A DNA stretch of 64,000 nucleotides from Saccopteryx bilineata (GCF_036850765.1 NC_089498.1:72022305-72086304), one strand, 5' to 3'; shown: positions 22,691 to 34,290, counted from the first letter of the stretch. Numbers and translations are program-made. Notes: generated from the sequence alone by a model not told the origin.

Positions 22691-23374
22691 GGAGGTTGGC
22701 GTGTGATGCCAGGGGTCCCCCAGATGAGGGGCCCACCGCATGCACCTATGTTCTTTCCTTTGTCATTACAGGGGCTTAGGGTTATCACGATGCTCTTGTC
22801 TCTCACTGCCACGCTGACTGTGAGGTGAGGCCAGGGCCCCTGACAGGAGGGAATTCTGAGCCTCAGAGGCCGTGGCGGGCAGCTGTTGATCTTGTCTGCC
22901 CTGCCTCCGTTTGTCTCCTTCTGGCTTCCCACTCCCGGTGAGTGTGAGCCAGGGCAAACCAGACATTCTGTGTCTCCTGGACATTCTGATTAATTCTGCA
23001 GGAGTTACACGACCCCAACCTGGATAACCAGAGCCTCTGAGCCTCTTTAGTGCATATGCTAAGTGTTTGCAGAAGTAGAGTTTGTTTTCAGCTGGGATTG
23101 TTAGGTTGACAGGATGGAAACCTTCAGTCATTGGTGGCATTTCTATCACTCCTTAGCATAGCCATAATGGAGCATGAAGTCCATCCAAAACAGGGCTAAG
23201 AGATGGAAAGAACAGATGCCAGACAGTGTCAGCGGGCACCTTCATCTTACTGTACTTGAAGCTATTAGGTCTATTCCTGGACTTTTCAATTACAGGAGCC
23301 AATAAATCTACTCTTTAACTTAAGCAGTTGAGTTGAAGTTCTCTCCTTTGCACCTGAAGGGAATCCCAGCTAAT
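22691..23374. other. single-copy sequence with a candidate exon-like segment
   Basis: GC-richer DNA after the L1. 22772-22824 has a good acceptor (pyrimidine tract and CATTACAG) and a good donor (GAG/GTGAGG) 53 bp apart. No further exon was found, so this is a lead only. Confidence 0.3.
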
Positions 23375-23450
23375 TCAGAGGTTTAGAAACTTGCCCAACA
23401 TCACTCAGCCAGGAAATAGTGGTGCTGAAAACACAAATCCTTAAAGGAGT
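23375..23450 (-). mobile_element. MIR fragment
   Basis: 'AGGTTTAGAAACTTGCCCAA' then 'CACTCAGCCAGGAAATAGTG' is the conserved MIR core on the minus strand. Confidence 0.7.
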
Positions 23451-24142
23451 TTCCGGCTTGGATCTGGCTCCCAGCTCAGGAGCAGGACCAACCATTGTCC
23501 AACTCTCATTCAGAAAACCGGGTCGGCATGATGTCAGGATGCAGCAATTGGGACAGGAGCTCCAACCTGGCTGAAGAATTGCAGGAACCAGGACAGCTAT
23601 AAAGCACTGCACTTGTGAGCTAAACCCGGACTTGGCCAGTCTGCCGGCCAAATTGGCCCACACCCTGTTTTAGTATGGCTCATAAGTGAGGAATGCTTTT
23701 TACATATTTAAATGGCTGAAGAAAATCAAACAAAGAATATTCTGCGACTTGTGAAAATTATGATATTCAAATGACATCATCTGTAAATAATGTTCCTTGG
23801 CTCACAGCCACACTCGTCCGTTTACATGTTGTCATGGCTGCTTTTGCACCGCACTGGCGGAGCGGAGTGGTTGCAACAGACACTACCTAAAATATTTACT
23901 ATCCAGACCCTTATAGGACATGTTTACCAACTACTGCCACCCTCTGAGCTTCCCTCCTTAGTTTTTCACGGTTCTCTTCCCAAACCACTCATTATGTCCT
24001 TTCCTGCTTCTTCTTCCTTTAGCTCTGGTCCAGGAGGAAGCGGCACCCCCACGAAGTCAGCAAATGCACAGAGAACACTCAACGTGCGCCTGGCACCAGC
24101 ATGTGTGAATGCTCAGGAATGGAAGGAGTGCCTTCAGTGACC
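23451..24142. other. single-copy sequence, no gene seen
   Basis: The frame at 23790-24140 has no recognisable domain. Nothing else stands out. Confidence 0.4.
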
Positions 24143-24388
24143 TGGTTCAGTAGCTAAGATCATGCTTGGTGCTTCTGTATTCTGGCTTCGGCACTTTCTC
24201 CCTGTGTGACTCTGGGCAAGTTACTTCATCTCTCTGACCTCAGGGCTTCCTGAAAAATAAGAATAATGATAGTATCAACCCCTTAGGGTCCTTGTGGTGA
24301 TCAAATTAGACATTACATCTAAAGTGCTTCCAATAGTGTTTGGCTCTTGGAAATGCTTAGTAAGATCCTAACTGTTGTCATTATTAAT
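24143..24388 (+). mobile_element. MIR SINE, near full length
   Basis: The tRNA-like start 'TGGTTCAGTAGCTAAGATCA', then 'CTCTGGGCAAGTTACTTCAT', a GATCAAATTAGACATTAC segment and the 3' end 'GGAAATGCTTAGTAAGATCC' are all present in order. Confidence 0.88.
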
Positions 24389-24658
24389 TTCCATGGAGGA
24401 TTAATGACCATGCATGGAAGATGCTGGGATCTGCCTACAACTAAGCCTGGCCCAGGTCAGCCCAGGGTTCCCCAGCAAGGCCAAGGGTTTGCTGGGGACA
24501 GAGACCTGGCCTCTTGACTCAGAGACATCACATCCTGTCAGATTGGGGCTTCATGATAAGACCAGAGGGAGCTAGCAGAGGTCTCAACAGCCAGTGGCTA
24601 TAAGGGGGTCTGCAAAAAGAAGATCCTTGAGTTGGCCTCTACCTGCAAAAGGGGTGTA
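24389..24658. other. single-copy sequence, no gene seen
   Basis: No feature recognised. Confidence 0.4.
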
Positions 24659-24660
24659 TG

Positions 24661-24709
<49 letters not shown>
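24659..24709. repeat. (GT)n microsatellite
   Basis: A near-perfect GT run of about 48 bp, long enough to be polymorphic. The minus-strand frame across it reads His-Thr repeats and is an artefact. Confidence 0.97.
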
Positions 24710-25293
24710 CTGGATAAGACTGACTCATTTTGGGTTCAGTGCAGAATGAAGAAGAAGGCAAAATAGTGATGCATTCTGGGTAATGGAAGGGAGGGATAGT
24801 TTGGAGAAGTACCATCAGATTCTCAGCTCCAACCATCTCCTCTGCCCAATTCACTCAACCCCTTTGTCTTAAGGGTGGGGTGAGTGACTGTAAGTGGCAT
24901 TGAAGGCTCCACAGGACTTCTGTCCAGTCTTAAGGTCACCTTGAAGTTCTGGAGTCTTAAGTGAAGGGGATTTCTGCAGACCTGCTGCCTCCCCAAGGCT
25001 TCAGCCTTTCCAAGGCTCCAGTGGGGGCAGAGCGAGCTGAGTGCTGGGCCACTGTCTGGCCTCGCCGGCCCGGGCCCAGGCCCCTCCCCTGTTATGCACT
25101 GCATTGCATTCCAGGCTGAAGCCCAGCCTTACAACTCCCTGTGGGTACAAGTGTCTACTCTGTCACACAGAGAACAGGGTGGAGGAAAGAGGTCGTTTCT
25201 GGGTCTTTTCAGCACCTGTTCCTCTCCAGTATCAAAGAGGTGACAGGAGAGTAGTGATCTATAAAGAACCCAGCCTTGAGTGCCAAGTGCTCT
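24710..25293. other. GC-richer single-copy sequence, no gene seen
   Basis: No recognisable coding frame or repeat. Confidence 0.4.
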
Positions 25294-25350
25294 CTTTCCT
25301 CTCTCTCTCTCTCCCTTTCTCTCTCCCCCTCCCTCTCTTTCTCTCTCTCT

Positions 25351-25391
<41 letters not shown>
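25294..25391. repeat. compound (CT)n-(CA)n microsatellite
   Basis: CT-rich run to about 25355, then an uninterrupted CA run to about 25391. The overlapping frames on both strands are products of the repeat. Confidence 0.97.
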
Positions 25392-25676
25392 ACCTCTGAT
25401 GACATGCACACCCAGGCACACACTCCTAGACAGACACACTGCCTATTCACAGGAAGCACATACCACACACTCGGACCCACGTGCCTCCTCTCACACGTGC
25501 ACACACATCCTGCTGAGACCACATGACCTGCTGGGTCTGAAACAGCTTTGCTCCTGGGCTTGTCTGAGGCCAGAGCAGGCTGACATCAGCCTCCCAGTGT
25601 GACTCTGAGAACCAGGACCAGGGAACATCACACAGAGGCCACCAGAAGGTCAACAGGTTCTTATGCACTATCTGGG
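25392..25676. other. single-copy sequence
   Basis: Starts with CACA-rich sequence continuing the microsatellite; nothing else recognised. Confidence 0.4.
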
Positions 25677-25845
25677 CCAGTGGCTCCCATACCTGGTGGC
25701 CCACCCTAGGGACCTTTGTTAAAGTTTCCCAGGCCCAGTTCCCACCTAAGACCTGGCAAATCAGAATCTTGTTACTGGTAGTGACTGGGCTAAGAGGGCT
25801 GGGATCCAACAGGCTTCCTGGGACTCCGATGCTGGTCAGATTGAG
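25677..25845. mobile_element. MER5-like hAT remnant
   Basis: Starts 'CCAGTGGCTCCCATACCTGG' and has 'TGGCAAATCAGAATCTTG' in its core, in MER5 style. Confidence 0.65.
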
Positions 25846-25879
25846 TAACCATTGATCTTGCCCAGGCTCCTTTCTGCTC

Positions 25880-26005
25880 GAATGCTGGAACCAAGGCTGA
25901 GAGAAGGAGAGTGACTTGCCCAAGGTCACACAGCAGTTGTACAGTAGAGCCAGGACTAGAGCCCAGGACTCCTCACTTGCAGTCTCCAGGCTTCGGTCAG
26001 CAGTG
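25880..26005 (-). mobile_element. MIR fragment
   Basis: 'GTGACTTGCCCAAGGTCACA' and 'GAGCCAGGACTAGAGCCCAG' form the conserved MIR core and tRNA-like end on the minus strand. The long minus-strand frame 25447-26229 runs through this and the MER5-like element, so it is not a gene. Confidence 0.82.
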
Positions 26006-26584
26006 ATCCTGTGCCGTTTCTTGTCCCCTAAAAGTCCTAAGTGTCCCTTCTGGCCTGCCTTCTGGCAAGAGGGCCAGCTGACTGTCACATTCTGCAGGAG
26101 CAGGGCTAGGGCCAGCCCACAACAGGCAGTATCCTGGGTCAGGACTATCTTCTTCCCCCTTTCCCATGTCAGAGCCCTTGGTTGGAGGCCCAGCTTAGGG
26201 AAAGCAAGGGCTGGGCCCCCTGCAATCACAGATGTTCAACACAACATGCTAAGCCCCAGCCCCACTCCTGGGGAAGGCCAGAAAGGGGAGTGTACATGTT
26301 ACCCAAACATCTGGACTTCAGAGAAAGCCAAGATGCACCATCCAGATGTTTTCAAAGCTTGACATTAGGTGTCGGCAGAGAGCAGACATCTGGGTGGAGG
26401 CTGATGCTTATGTCAGAGGGTAGAGGGTGGGTTTTGTTCAGAGACTCAGGGTAGTGTTGGCACAAAGCTGGATATGGGGGTGTGGCCTAGACACTTCGGG
26501 TCCCCACCCTATGTATGAAGTAGGTCAGGGGGGCCTCTAGGTAGGCTTCAGATTCCAAGGGCAGCAGCCAGGTGGCATTTGTAA
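26006..26584. other. single-copy sequence, no gene seen
   Basis: No recognisable coding frame or repeat. Confidence 0.4.
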
Positions 26585-26712
26585 TAGCTACCATTTGCTG
26601 AGGACTCACAATGCACCCAATGATGTTCTATGCTTTGTACGTATTATCTCATTTAACTCTGACAACAGTCCTGTGGGGCAGGTACTATTACTGTTCTAAT
26701 TCTCTAGGCAGC
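26585..26712 (-). mobile_element. MIR fragment
   Basis: 'CATTTGCTGAGGACTCACAA', 'GTATTATCTCATTTAACTCT' and 'GGGGCAGGTACTATTACTG' are the 3' half of a MIR on the minus strand. Confidence 0.82.
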
Positions 26713-26740
26713 CAACACACAAGAAGGTCATGTCCCTGGC

Positions 26741-26978
26741 CCGGGCTCATTCAGCGAGCCTGTAGCAGTGCTGAGCTCACAGAGAACCTGGGTCAGGTCA
26801 CCACTGCACATCCTGTCCTGCCCCATGAGCGCCCCCAGTGGTTTCTAGGGGCCAGGAGGCCAGGCTCATTCAGCGAGCCTGTAGCAGTGCTGAGCTCACA
26901 GAGAACCTGGGTCAGGTCACCACTGCACACCCTGTCCTGCCCCATGAGCGCCCCCAGTGGTCTCTAGGGGCCAGGACC
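26741..26978. repeat. 119-bp tandem duplication, 2 copies
   Basis: The sequence from GGCTCATTCAGCGAGCCTGT at about 26744 recurs 119 bp later (about 26863) and runs to about 26978, with a few differences (for example ATCCTGTCC/ACCCTGTCC, TTTCTAG/TCTCTAG). The high identity suggests a recent local duplication. Confidence 0.95.
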
Positions 26979-28978
26979 AGTGTGCCCTTTACCCCCAACA
27001 TCATTTGATATGAGCGAGTTTTAATAGAGAAGATAGGAATCTAGGAGATGCCCCTTCCCTTGGAGTGTGAGGAGGGAGAGGTGGTGGGAGGCCCAGCTGG
27101 GTCCTCCTTCTGGCCTGGTGGGCAGCTGCGGGAAGGGGGTGTCACGTGTCCGGAGGCTTCTGTGGGCAGAGGCCGCTTCCCAGAGGGAAAGTGAGCTCCC
27201 TGCTGCAGAGCCCAGCTGTGGCCGGCAGGGCTATTTATTTTTCTGCCCCTAAGCCCTTAAGTCATCTGTTTACACAGTGAGGAAAGGAGCAGGCTCTCTT
27301 CCTTGCCCGGGGCCCTCCCTCCCCTACAAGCTGAGCCAGGGACGCCCCTGATGGCCAGTGGGGGAGGTCTGGAGCCAGGATCACAGGGCCACTGGGGGAC
27401 ACCATCCTCAGGACTTGGGGCCAGGATGCTGGCCATCCCTGGGCCCCAGCCACCCCTCTTCCTCCCACCCCGGCAGAAGGCTCACTGAGCCTGAACGTGG
27501 GACAGCCTAAGAACACCATGTCTGTCTCTAGCCATAGTCTCTGCGCCTCCTCCCCTCCCCCATGGCGCTTTCCTCGTAGGCATCAGGAAACTCCCTTTCT
27601 CCATCCCAACATCCTGATGGTTCTCAGGAGCCATGGATATCAGCCACTTACACCCTGGTGAGAACACCCTGCTTTCCTTCTCCCTGTGGCACCAAAGGTG
27701 GTGTCCCCTCATAAGAGATCATCAGGGGCAGGTGACATGGGTGACAGGAAGAATGGAGGCAGGGGAAGCTTTTCCAGGCACTGAGGCCCTCCAAGAGGCA
27801 GGCTCTGCTCCTAAAGGTTGCTGCAGCTCAGTCATTTATTTCATGCACATGTCCCCAGATCTAGGATAGAAGAAGACCTAGGACAGAAAGGAAGACAAGC
27901 CTTGGCCTCAAGGAGTGGGGGACCAGGGAGCACGTGGAATGATCAGTGGGTGTCCTCCCAAAGGAGTCTGCCCTGTGTTTGGTAGAAACGACCGGAAGAA
28001 TCTGAGGAGGCCTCACAGGAGAGGAGACACTTGAAGGGGCTCTGGGGGAATGAGTAGTATCCCCATTTGGAGAACAGGAACTCCGGTGTGTGCAAAAGTA
28101 AGGAGACCCCAAACCTCAGCAGACACGCGGAAGAGCAGACAGAAAACTCAGGGTGCCGACCAGAAGAGCAAGGCCAGCAACGTGAGCTGGGACTCGATCA
28201 GGAGGGCCTTGCGTGCCCCCAAAAAGTTACAGGCAGTGGGGAGTCACTGAGGATTTCAGGCAAAAAAAACCCCCAAAACCTGACAGTTTGGCAGGCACTG
28301 ATTAAGAGAGAATTCCAGACAGGAGGTTGAGAGGCAGGGAGACCGCAGGAGGCCTGTGAGTGAGATGCGGGGCCAGGCCCAGGGCGGGGCGAGGCCGGAG
28401 GCCGGAGGCTGGAGACACCCATGGCTGCGTTTATCTCATTCCAGAGGGGCTGTGGGGAGTGTGCAGAGAGGCCTGGGAGAGAGAGCCTCAGGGTCCTCCT
28501 CCCTCTGGGTCCTGCACAGGAGAGGGACGGAGGGTCTGGCTGGGGGCAGAGGAGAGACGGCTAAACAGGGAGATCAGGGGTAGTGAGCAGGGACACCCTG
28601 GGGAAGGGGCACTCAGGTTTGGCCCTGAGTTTGGGGCTTGATTTACAAGTAAATATGGTGGGGAGGGCATTCCAAAGAGAAAGTGGCTGAACAAAGGCTC
28701 AGAGATGGTGGGCAGAGAGAGCATCTAATCCTTGTTTTTTCTCCAGACCCTCTGCCAGCGGCCTCTTCCGCCTGGGGGAGGAGGGGCCGGGCGTGGAGGA
28801 CAGGATACTAGGTTTAAACCGAGGCATCTGGGTTGAGCCTTGCTCTGCCCTCCTGTTCTCCTGTGGCACGCCTCCCCCCTATCTTTGTCTAACGGAGCCG
28901 GGGCTGCTGGGCCCGTCTCTTCACAGTCCTCGTCCTCAGCGACACCTGGGAGAGGTGCTGCAGGCAGGAGAGACAGCA
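26979..28978. other. GC-rich single-copy sequence, no gene confirmed
   Basis: Many chance open frames, none with a recognisable family. 27100-27260 and 28360-28560 are GC-rich. Regulatory function is possible but untestable by eye. Confidence 0.4.
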
Positions 28979-29349
28979 AGGACAGAAGCCCTGGGACAGA
29001 CAGAAGCCCTGGGACGGACAGGAGCCCTGGGACGGACAGAAGCCCCGGGACAGACAGGAGCCCCGGGACGGACAGAAGCCCCGGGACGGACAGGAGCCCT
29101 GGGACGGACAGGAGCCCTGGGACGGACAGAAGCCCTGGGACGGACAGGAGCCCCGGGACGGACAGGAGCCCCGGGACGGACAGGAGCCCTGGGATGGACA
29201 GGAGCCCTGGGACGGACAGGAGCCCTGGGACGGACAGGAGCCTTGGGACGGACAGGAGCCCTGGGACGGACAGGAGCCCTGGGACGGACAGGAGCCCTGG
29301 GATGGATAGGAGCCCTGGGACGGACAGGAGCCCTGGGACAGACAGAAGC
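28979..29349. repeat. 18-bp minisatellite, about 20 copies
   Basis: The unit GGGACGGACAGGAGCCCT repeats in tandem with A/G and C/T variants (GACAGACAGAAG, CCCCGG, TTGGGA). Since 18 is a multiple of 3, frames stay open on both strands. They encode 6-residue repeats such as GTDRSP (28840-29361) and RTGALG (28793-29422) and an Arg-Ala-Pro repeat on the minus strand (28936-29610). These are repeat artefacts unless expression is shown. Confidence 0.97.
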
Positions 29350-30257
29350 TTGGCAGGTTAGCAAAGACAGTATGGCTGAGGTGTGGTCAGGGAGGGTGGA
29401 GTTCTCTGGGACCCTGTCATGAATTGTATCCAGAGCACACAGCCTCTCAGCCAGGGAAATGTCAAAATGAAAAATGGTTCTGATTCCAGAAAGAGAAACC
29501 GAGGCACAGAAGGGGGTTGAGAGAAGGCGAACTCCAGACTTTGAGTTCTGTCTCCCTTGTGTCGGAAGGGATGGAGGGTCAGGAGGTTTGGGTCTGCCCA
29601 GATTCTGCAACTAAGTGACCTTGGGACCCCTGCACCCCCAGTCCACCTCAGCTTCCTGTGGGTACGAAGGTTCTGGGTTGTCCTGAGCTGAATGAGGTCA
29701 GCGTTGAGCCCATGCTCAGGCGAGTTGACAACTCCATGCTGGTGCAGGTGCTGACAGTTTCCGTGCCTCTGGAGGGGCCTCCTGTGGGGTTGTCCCCATG
29801 GCTGTCTTGGCCAAGGCCATGGCCCCCCCCTCGCCCAGCTGCCTCCCCAACCCCCTTCAGATGTACAGAGCAGCAAAGGCATAAAAGAGCTGGGACCTGG
29901 CATTGTTTGACTTTATAAATGCTCTCCTCTGCCTGGCAGTGCTGGGAGGAAGGAAGCCTCCCTCCCTTTTTGGTCTTCCTCGACCATCACCTGAGAGAAG
30001 CAGCAATCCTTGGCCGCCTCAGCCACGGAAATGGCGAACAAGTATGCACATCACCTCTTAGGCTACTTTCCTGGATCCTGAAACAGACACAGACCAACAG
30101 GGTCCAGGTTCTGTCCTCCAGAGCATACTAGCAGTGGAGGGGTCTCATCTCTCTGGAAGGAAGGAGACAGAAGCCACTGAGTGCTCTGGGAACTGTGGCC
30201 TGGCTTCCGGGGATCCCAGTTGTCCTCACAGTGACCAGGTCATCAGTCAGACACAAA
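29350..30257. other. single-copy sequence, no gene confirmed
   Basis: A weak MIR-like piece lies near 29480-29530 ('AACCGAGGCACAGAAGGG'). No supported coding frame. Confidence 0.4.
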
Positions 30258-30400
30258 GTGTGCATTGTAGTAGAAAGAGCACTGGTATGGGAGTTGGGAA
30301 GCCTGACTTTCCCATAACCCACTGGGTGATCGAGGGAGGGCCTCTTCCCCTTGCGGAACCCCATTTCCTCCTTTGCATGGTGAACAGTACGCCAAGACCA
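30258..30400 (+). mobile_element. MIR fragment
   Basis: 'GTAGTAGAAAGAGCACTGGT', 'CTTTCCCATAACCCACTGGG' and 'AACCCCATTTCCTCCTTTGC' fall in MIR order, moderately diverged. Confidence 0.65.
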
Positions 30401-31035
30401 TATCAAGGGACCCTCATACTGCAGCCTGTAGACCCACGACTGGAAGCTCTGGCCTGCAGTGGGCCCAGTCTCCCATGAGAGACACCTGGGGGACAGGGGA
30501 GGTAGATGTTTCAGTCCTGGGCAGGGATGACCAGAGGGCCCACTGTCCGCACACTGCCCCACCACCCACAGAGCTCAGCCTGCCTGCCACAGCCACAGAG
30601 CAGCAGGATGCGGTAGGTCACTGCCTTCCCTCTCTCTCCCTGCTGTAGGGCAAGGCCGAACCTTCCCATCCCCCCAGGGGATGCCTGCCCTTCACATTAC
30701 CCCACCATTTATCCTGTTCTAGAAATTCAAAGCGAGACTCCTCGAGTGAGAAACTGATGGTAAGCTCCATGAGGACAAGTGCTGGGTAGGTCTAGTTCAT
30801 TGCTTCATTTCCAACCTGCTCAGGGCGGCCAAGGCCTCAGAGTGCTCCTGCTCTGGGCAGTCCCCCAGACAGGCCGATTGCAGAGGACACGGGGCTGCTC
30901 AGAGCCTGTGGGCCCCAAAGGGCAGAGCGGGAGAGTAACCCCGAGGTGCCCCAGGAACAGAGGGAGCCCCAGGGAGGAAGGGCAACAGGGGCCCGTGAAC
31001 CCCTCCTCCTGTTGGGAACCGCCCAGCAAGGGATT
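30401..31035. other. single-copy sequence, possible L2 fragment
   Basis: 30755-30805 ('GTAAGCTCCATGAGGACAAG') resembles an L2 3' end. Nothing else recognised. Confidence 0.4.
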
Positions 31036-31150
31036 CAGACACTTGCTTCCAGACCTGGACTTAGTTCTGGTTCATGGGATGATTTTAGATAAGTTATCAT
31101 ACTTAACTTCTCTGGGCCTGTATTTCTTTTTGGGAATATTGCAGATAATT
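31036..31150 (+). mobile_element. MIR fragment
   Basis: 'TTCCAGACCTGGACTTAGTT' and 'ATACTTAACTTCTCTGGGCC' are in MIR order. Confidence 0.6.
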
Positions 31151-31544
31151 ATTTTTGTTTGTTTTTCTTCCTCTTCATCTTCCCATTTTGAAGGGAAGGA
31201 AGAATGATGGCAGTTACAGTCAACTCTGCTAAGTGAGTGCCGGGCGCTGCAAATGGTGTGGGACAGATACACCCAGGGCCCTCGGATCTGCTTTTCAGAG
31301 GAAACACAGGCGCATGTGCACCAGAATGCCTTCCCTTGACTCCTCCAATTTTGCCAAGTCAGTTAGACATTTTGATACCCAAGACCCAGGGAGAGGCCCC
31401 GGGTGACTTGTTCCCTGCTAAGTCACAGAGGGGGCGGACCTGCGCCGAGGCAATGGCAGGCCTGTGTTAGCAGTGCAGGGGGCTGCAGGTGTGATAATAA
31501 TGGAGGAAATAGAAGTTGTGGTTTTGTGGCTCCAGTAATGAGGT
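31151..31544. other. single-copy sequence, no gene seen
   Basis: No feature recognised. Confidence 0.4.
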
Positions 31545-31846
31545 TTTTTTTTGTTTTTGTTTTTTTTTAGACAGAGAGTGAGACAGGAAGGGAAGGAGAT
31601 GAGAAGCATCAACTCATAGCTGCGGCACCCTAGCTGTCATTGACTGTTTCTCATATGTGCCTTGACCGGGGAGGGGGAGAGGCAGGAGGTGGCCTCAAGC
31701 CAAGCCAGTGACCCCTTGCTCAGGCCAGCAACCTTGGGGTCATGTTGATAATCCTGTGCTCAAGCTGGTGCCCTCAGGGTTTGGAACCTGGGACCTCAGC
31801 GTCCCAGGTCGACACTCTATCCACTGTGCCACCACTGGTCAGGCTG
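31545..31846 (-). mobile_element. long-type SINE
   Basis: Minus-strand copy: T-rich tail complement at 31545-31570, 'CATATGTGCCTTGACCGGGG', 'CTCAAGCTGGTGCCCTC' and the head 'CCACTGTGCCACCACTGGTC'. A target duplication is not clear; 'AGTAATGAGGTTT' and 'TGTAATCAGCAC' are only loosely alike. The body is diverged. Confidence 0.85.
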
Positions 31847-32892
31847 TAATCAGCACATTTTAAAGTCCTAATTTCAGTTTTTTCAGCCATTACTGATACG
31901 TTCTCCCAAGTCACCACTCCCAATGACAGAAGCTCGTCCATCCCTTTAGTGCTAAGGGCAAGAAGGCACAAGGGGGTACTGTCACTTGTCCAGGTTCCCA
32001 CAGCTAGTCACGGTGCCTCCTGCCCCTTACCCCTCTCAGCTTCCCCTGTCATCCCACTCATACACACACTGCCCCTGTCTGCCATTCCCTCCATTCCCCA
32101 AGCCTTTGAGAAGCCCTGGAAGTCAGCTCCTTGGGACCCAGGCACTGTCCTATATGTAAGATCCAGCTGGGACAAAAGCGCTGAGATAGGAGCAGAAAGT
32201 GTCTGGAAGCAGAGTGGGACTCCAGAGTGAAGAGCTAGCCCCTCACTGGGGTGACTGCACAGTTGACAGTTCCTGGGGGGGGGGGTGAGTCAGTAGGGCA
32301 ACTGTGGCCCAAGAGCTGGCCTCGGCCCCTTCCCTGGACCTCGTAGAGGCTGGCACGCTCTGGGCTTCCTCTCTGGCAGCCAGCCCCTTCCACAGAAGCC
32401 ACTTTCGGCTGGACAGCTGATGCCTAGACCTTTGCAGGGTGACAGGACCCAGCAGTAGGGCCATGCACTGCTCTCTCATCTCCCCTGCAGTCAACCCACA
32501 GTAGCCTGCGGTCTCCACACCTGTCCCCGAACACAGCTCAGTGCGGCGGCCTGGCAGGAGCCTCCTCCGCTCCTTAGCCTCCTAAATAAGGGGGGCGCCG
32601 CTCATCCTCTCTCGTCCCCTCCCCCCACGCTCCCTGACTTGGGGTTCACGGTGAGAACGCAGGGATCATTCCTGATGTGGGAGAGGGCTGGATGACATTC
32701 CCTCTCCCTGGAATATCTAAACTAATGAATGTATTTTATTGCCTTCCAAAGATCTGCAATGGCATGACTTGGCATCAACAAGGCTGCCCGTGGCTGTCCC
32801 CTGGCTCCCCTCTCATGAAAAGATGAGAAACTCTGGACACAGTCCAGGTAGGCAGCTGGGTGCTGAGAAGTGGCTGGCAAGTCTGTCTTCAT
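31847..32892. other. single-copy sequence, no gene seen
   Basis: 31940-32015 is a possible MIR core on the minus strand ('GTCACTTGTCCAGGTTCCCA'). 32540-32760 mixes a GC-rich block with AT-rich motifs ('CCTAAATAAGG', 'GGAATATCTAAACTAATGAA') and could be regulatory, but no evidence here decides that. Confidence 0.4.
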
Positions 32893-33140
32893 AATACTAA
32901 CAATAAAATAACGATAGCTAACTCATGTACCACTTACCACTTGCCAGATGCTCTTTTTAGCACCTCTCACATGTTAATTTATTTAATCCTTACAACCCCG
33001 TGAGGTAGGCATTATCATAGCACCCCCATTTCACGGGTGAAGAAAAGAGAAGCCACGGCCTGGTCTGAGGCCGCCCAGCCGGGAAGAAGCAGAGTGCGGT
33101 TTAGACGCTGGTAGGCTGGCTACGCAGCTCCTGCTCTAAG
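32893..33140 (-). mobile_element. MIR SINE, near full length
   Basis: 'ACTTACCACTTGCCAGATGC', 'GTTAATTTATTTAATCCTTA', 'GTGAGGTAGGCATTATCATA' and the tRNA-like end near 33120 are in order on the minus strand. Confidence 0.85.
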
Positions 33141-33764
33141 CGCTCCTACAACCCTCTGAGTCGAGGCTCAACAGTCTCTCTGTCTTGTTAGTTCTAGTTT
33201 GGTCCACAAACTCTGTCCTCCTAGATGGTACAGAAGCCCATGCCAACCCAGATTCACATGCTAAGGCTTTGGTAAAGGGTTTACATGAATGGATCTTTTA
33301 AAGCCTTTGCCAGGCTCCCTCGTGGCACACCCTGCTCCCACCCGTTCCTGGCACCCTCTCCCCATGCCCTCAGCCCTGCCACTTCTGTGTGGGAATCACA
33401 ATTATGCCCTCCCTGTGGAAAGCCACTCGTTGAGCCCTCCCGAACTCCGCGTCCTCCCCAAACAGCTGAGCCTGTGCAATGTGAGAGGGCGGGATACTTG
33501 CCAGAGGTTTCCGGAAAGCATCCAGAGGTCACTCTGGGTTGGCTCCAGTCGGCTGGGCCCTGACCACTGCTCCGAATAGCCACCATCCCACCCCAGGTCC
33601 ACTCCCTCAGCACCAGAGAAGGCTCCTTGGTGGGTGGGGAGTGGTGGAGGGCTGGAAGCTGGTTTGCAGCTGAAGGTGGCAACAGTGGAGCTAGGCAGTT
33701 GACTCAGCAGCTGCCAAACATCAAATGCCAAAGAGAAAATGGAATGGAACATCCAGCTCTTCAG
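33141..33764. other. single-copy sequence, no gene confirmed
   Basis: Overlapping open frames on both strands at 33281-33752 have no recognisable domain. Confidence 0.4.
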
Positions 33765-34290
33765 CCTAAAACTACCTTCCCAAGCCCAGGCTCAGGCTGT
33801 ATACCCACCCCTCTCCAACAGCTGGCCTACCCACCCACTCACGTAGCCAGCCAACCGCTTACCTCCTGTGCCACCATCAACCTACCCAGCTAATACCCAA
33901 CCCACTCAACACTCACACTTCCCACCGCCATTTGAACCCAAAGTGCTTACCCTACTCTCCTACAGCCTGGGATGTACACCTCTCACCTGGCTTACCCCGA
34001 GCCAACACCCCGCCTAGGTCATCTCCAGCTGTCTCCACTCCCTTTTATCCAGGCTTATTCATTTCTAACACCCGATTGCTGGCCAACTCGATCAGCACCC
34101 AGTCACTTCCCATCACAGCTTCAGTCTACCCAAGTGACTCACAACTACCCATCCAAGACAGCCACCAGCCACAGCCCACTTCCCAAGTCCCTAGCCCATA
34201 CCCCAACTGCATAAACCAGAGCCATTGTTTCCAAATCAAACCCTATCCAGGCTCTAACAAACATAGACTTGCCAGCTCTGTCCAAGAAGC
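33765..34290. repeat. G-poor, ACCC-rich strand-asymmetric tract
   Basis: About 500 bp of plus strand rich in C and A and poor in G, with many CCCACC, ACCCA and CCAACC words but no fixed period. It may be a decayed simple repeat. The frames here (33932-34297, 33972-34214) are Pro/Ser/Thr-rich as a result. Confidence 0.6.

Noticed and set aside
25447..26229. 260-codon minus-strand frame
   Set aside because: It runs through a MIR and a MER5-like element and has no recognisable domain; a chance frame in GC-rich DNA.
28793..29610. Frames of 173-224 codons with 6-residue repeats
   Set aside because: Produced by the 18-bp minisatellite. They overlap on both strands with equal openness.
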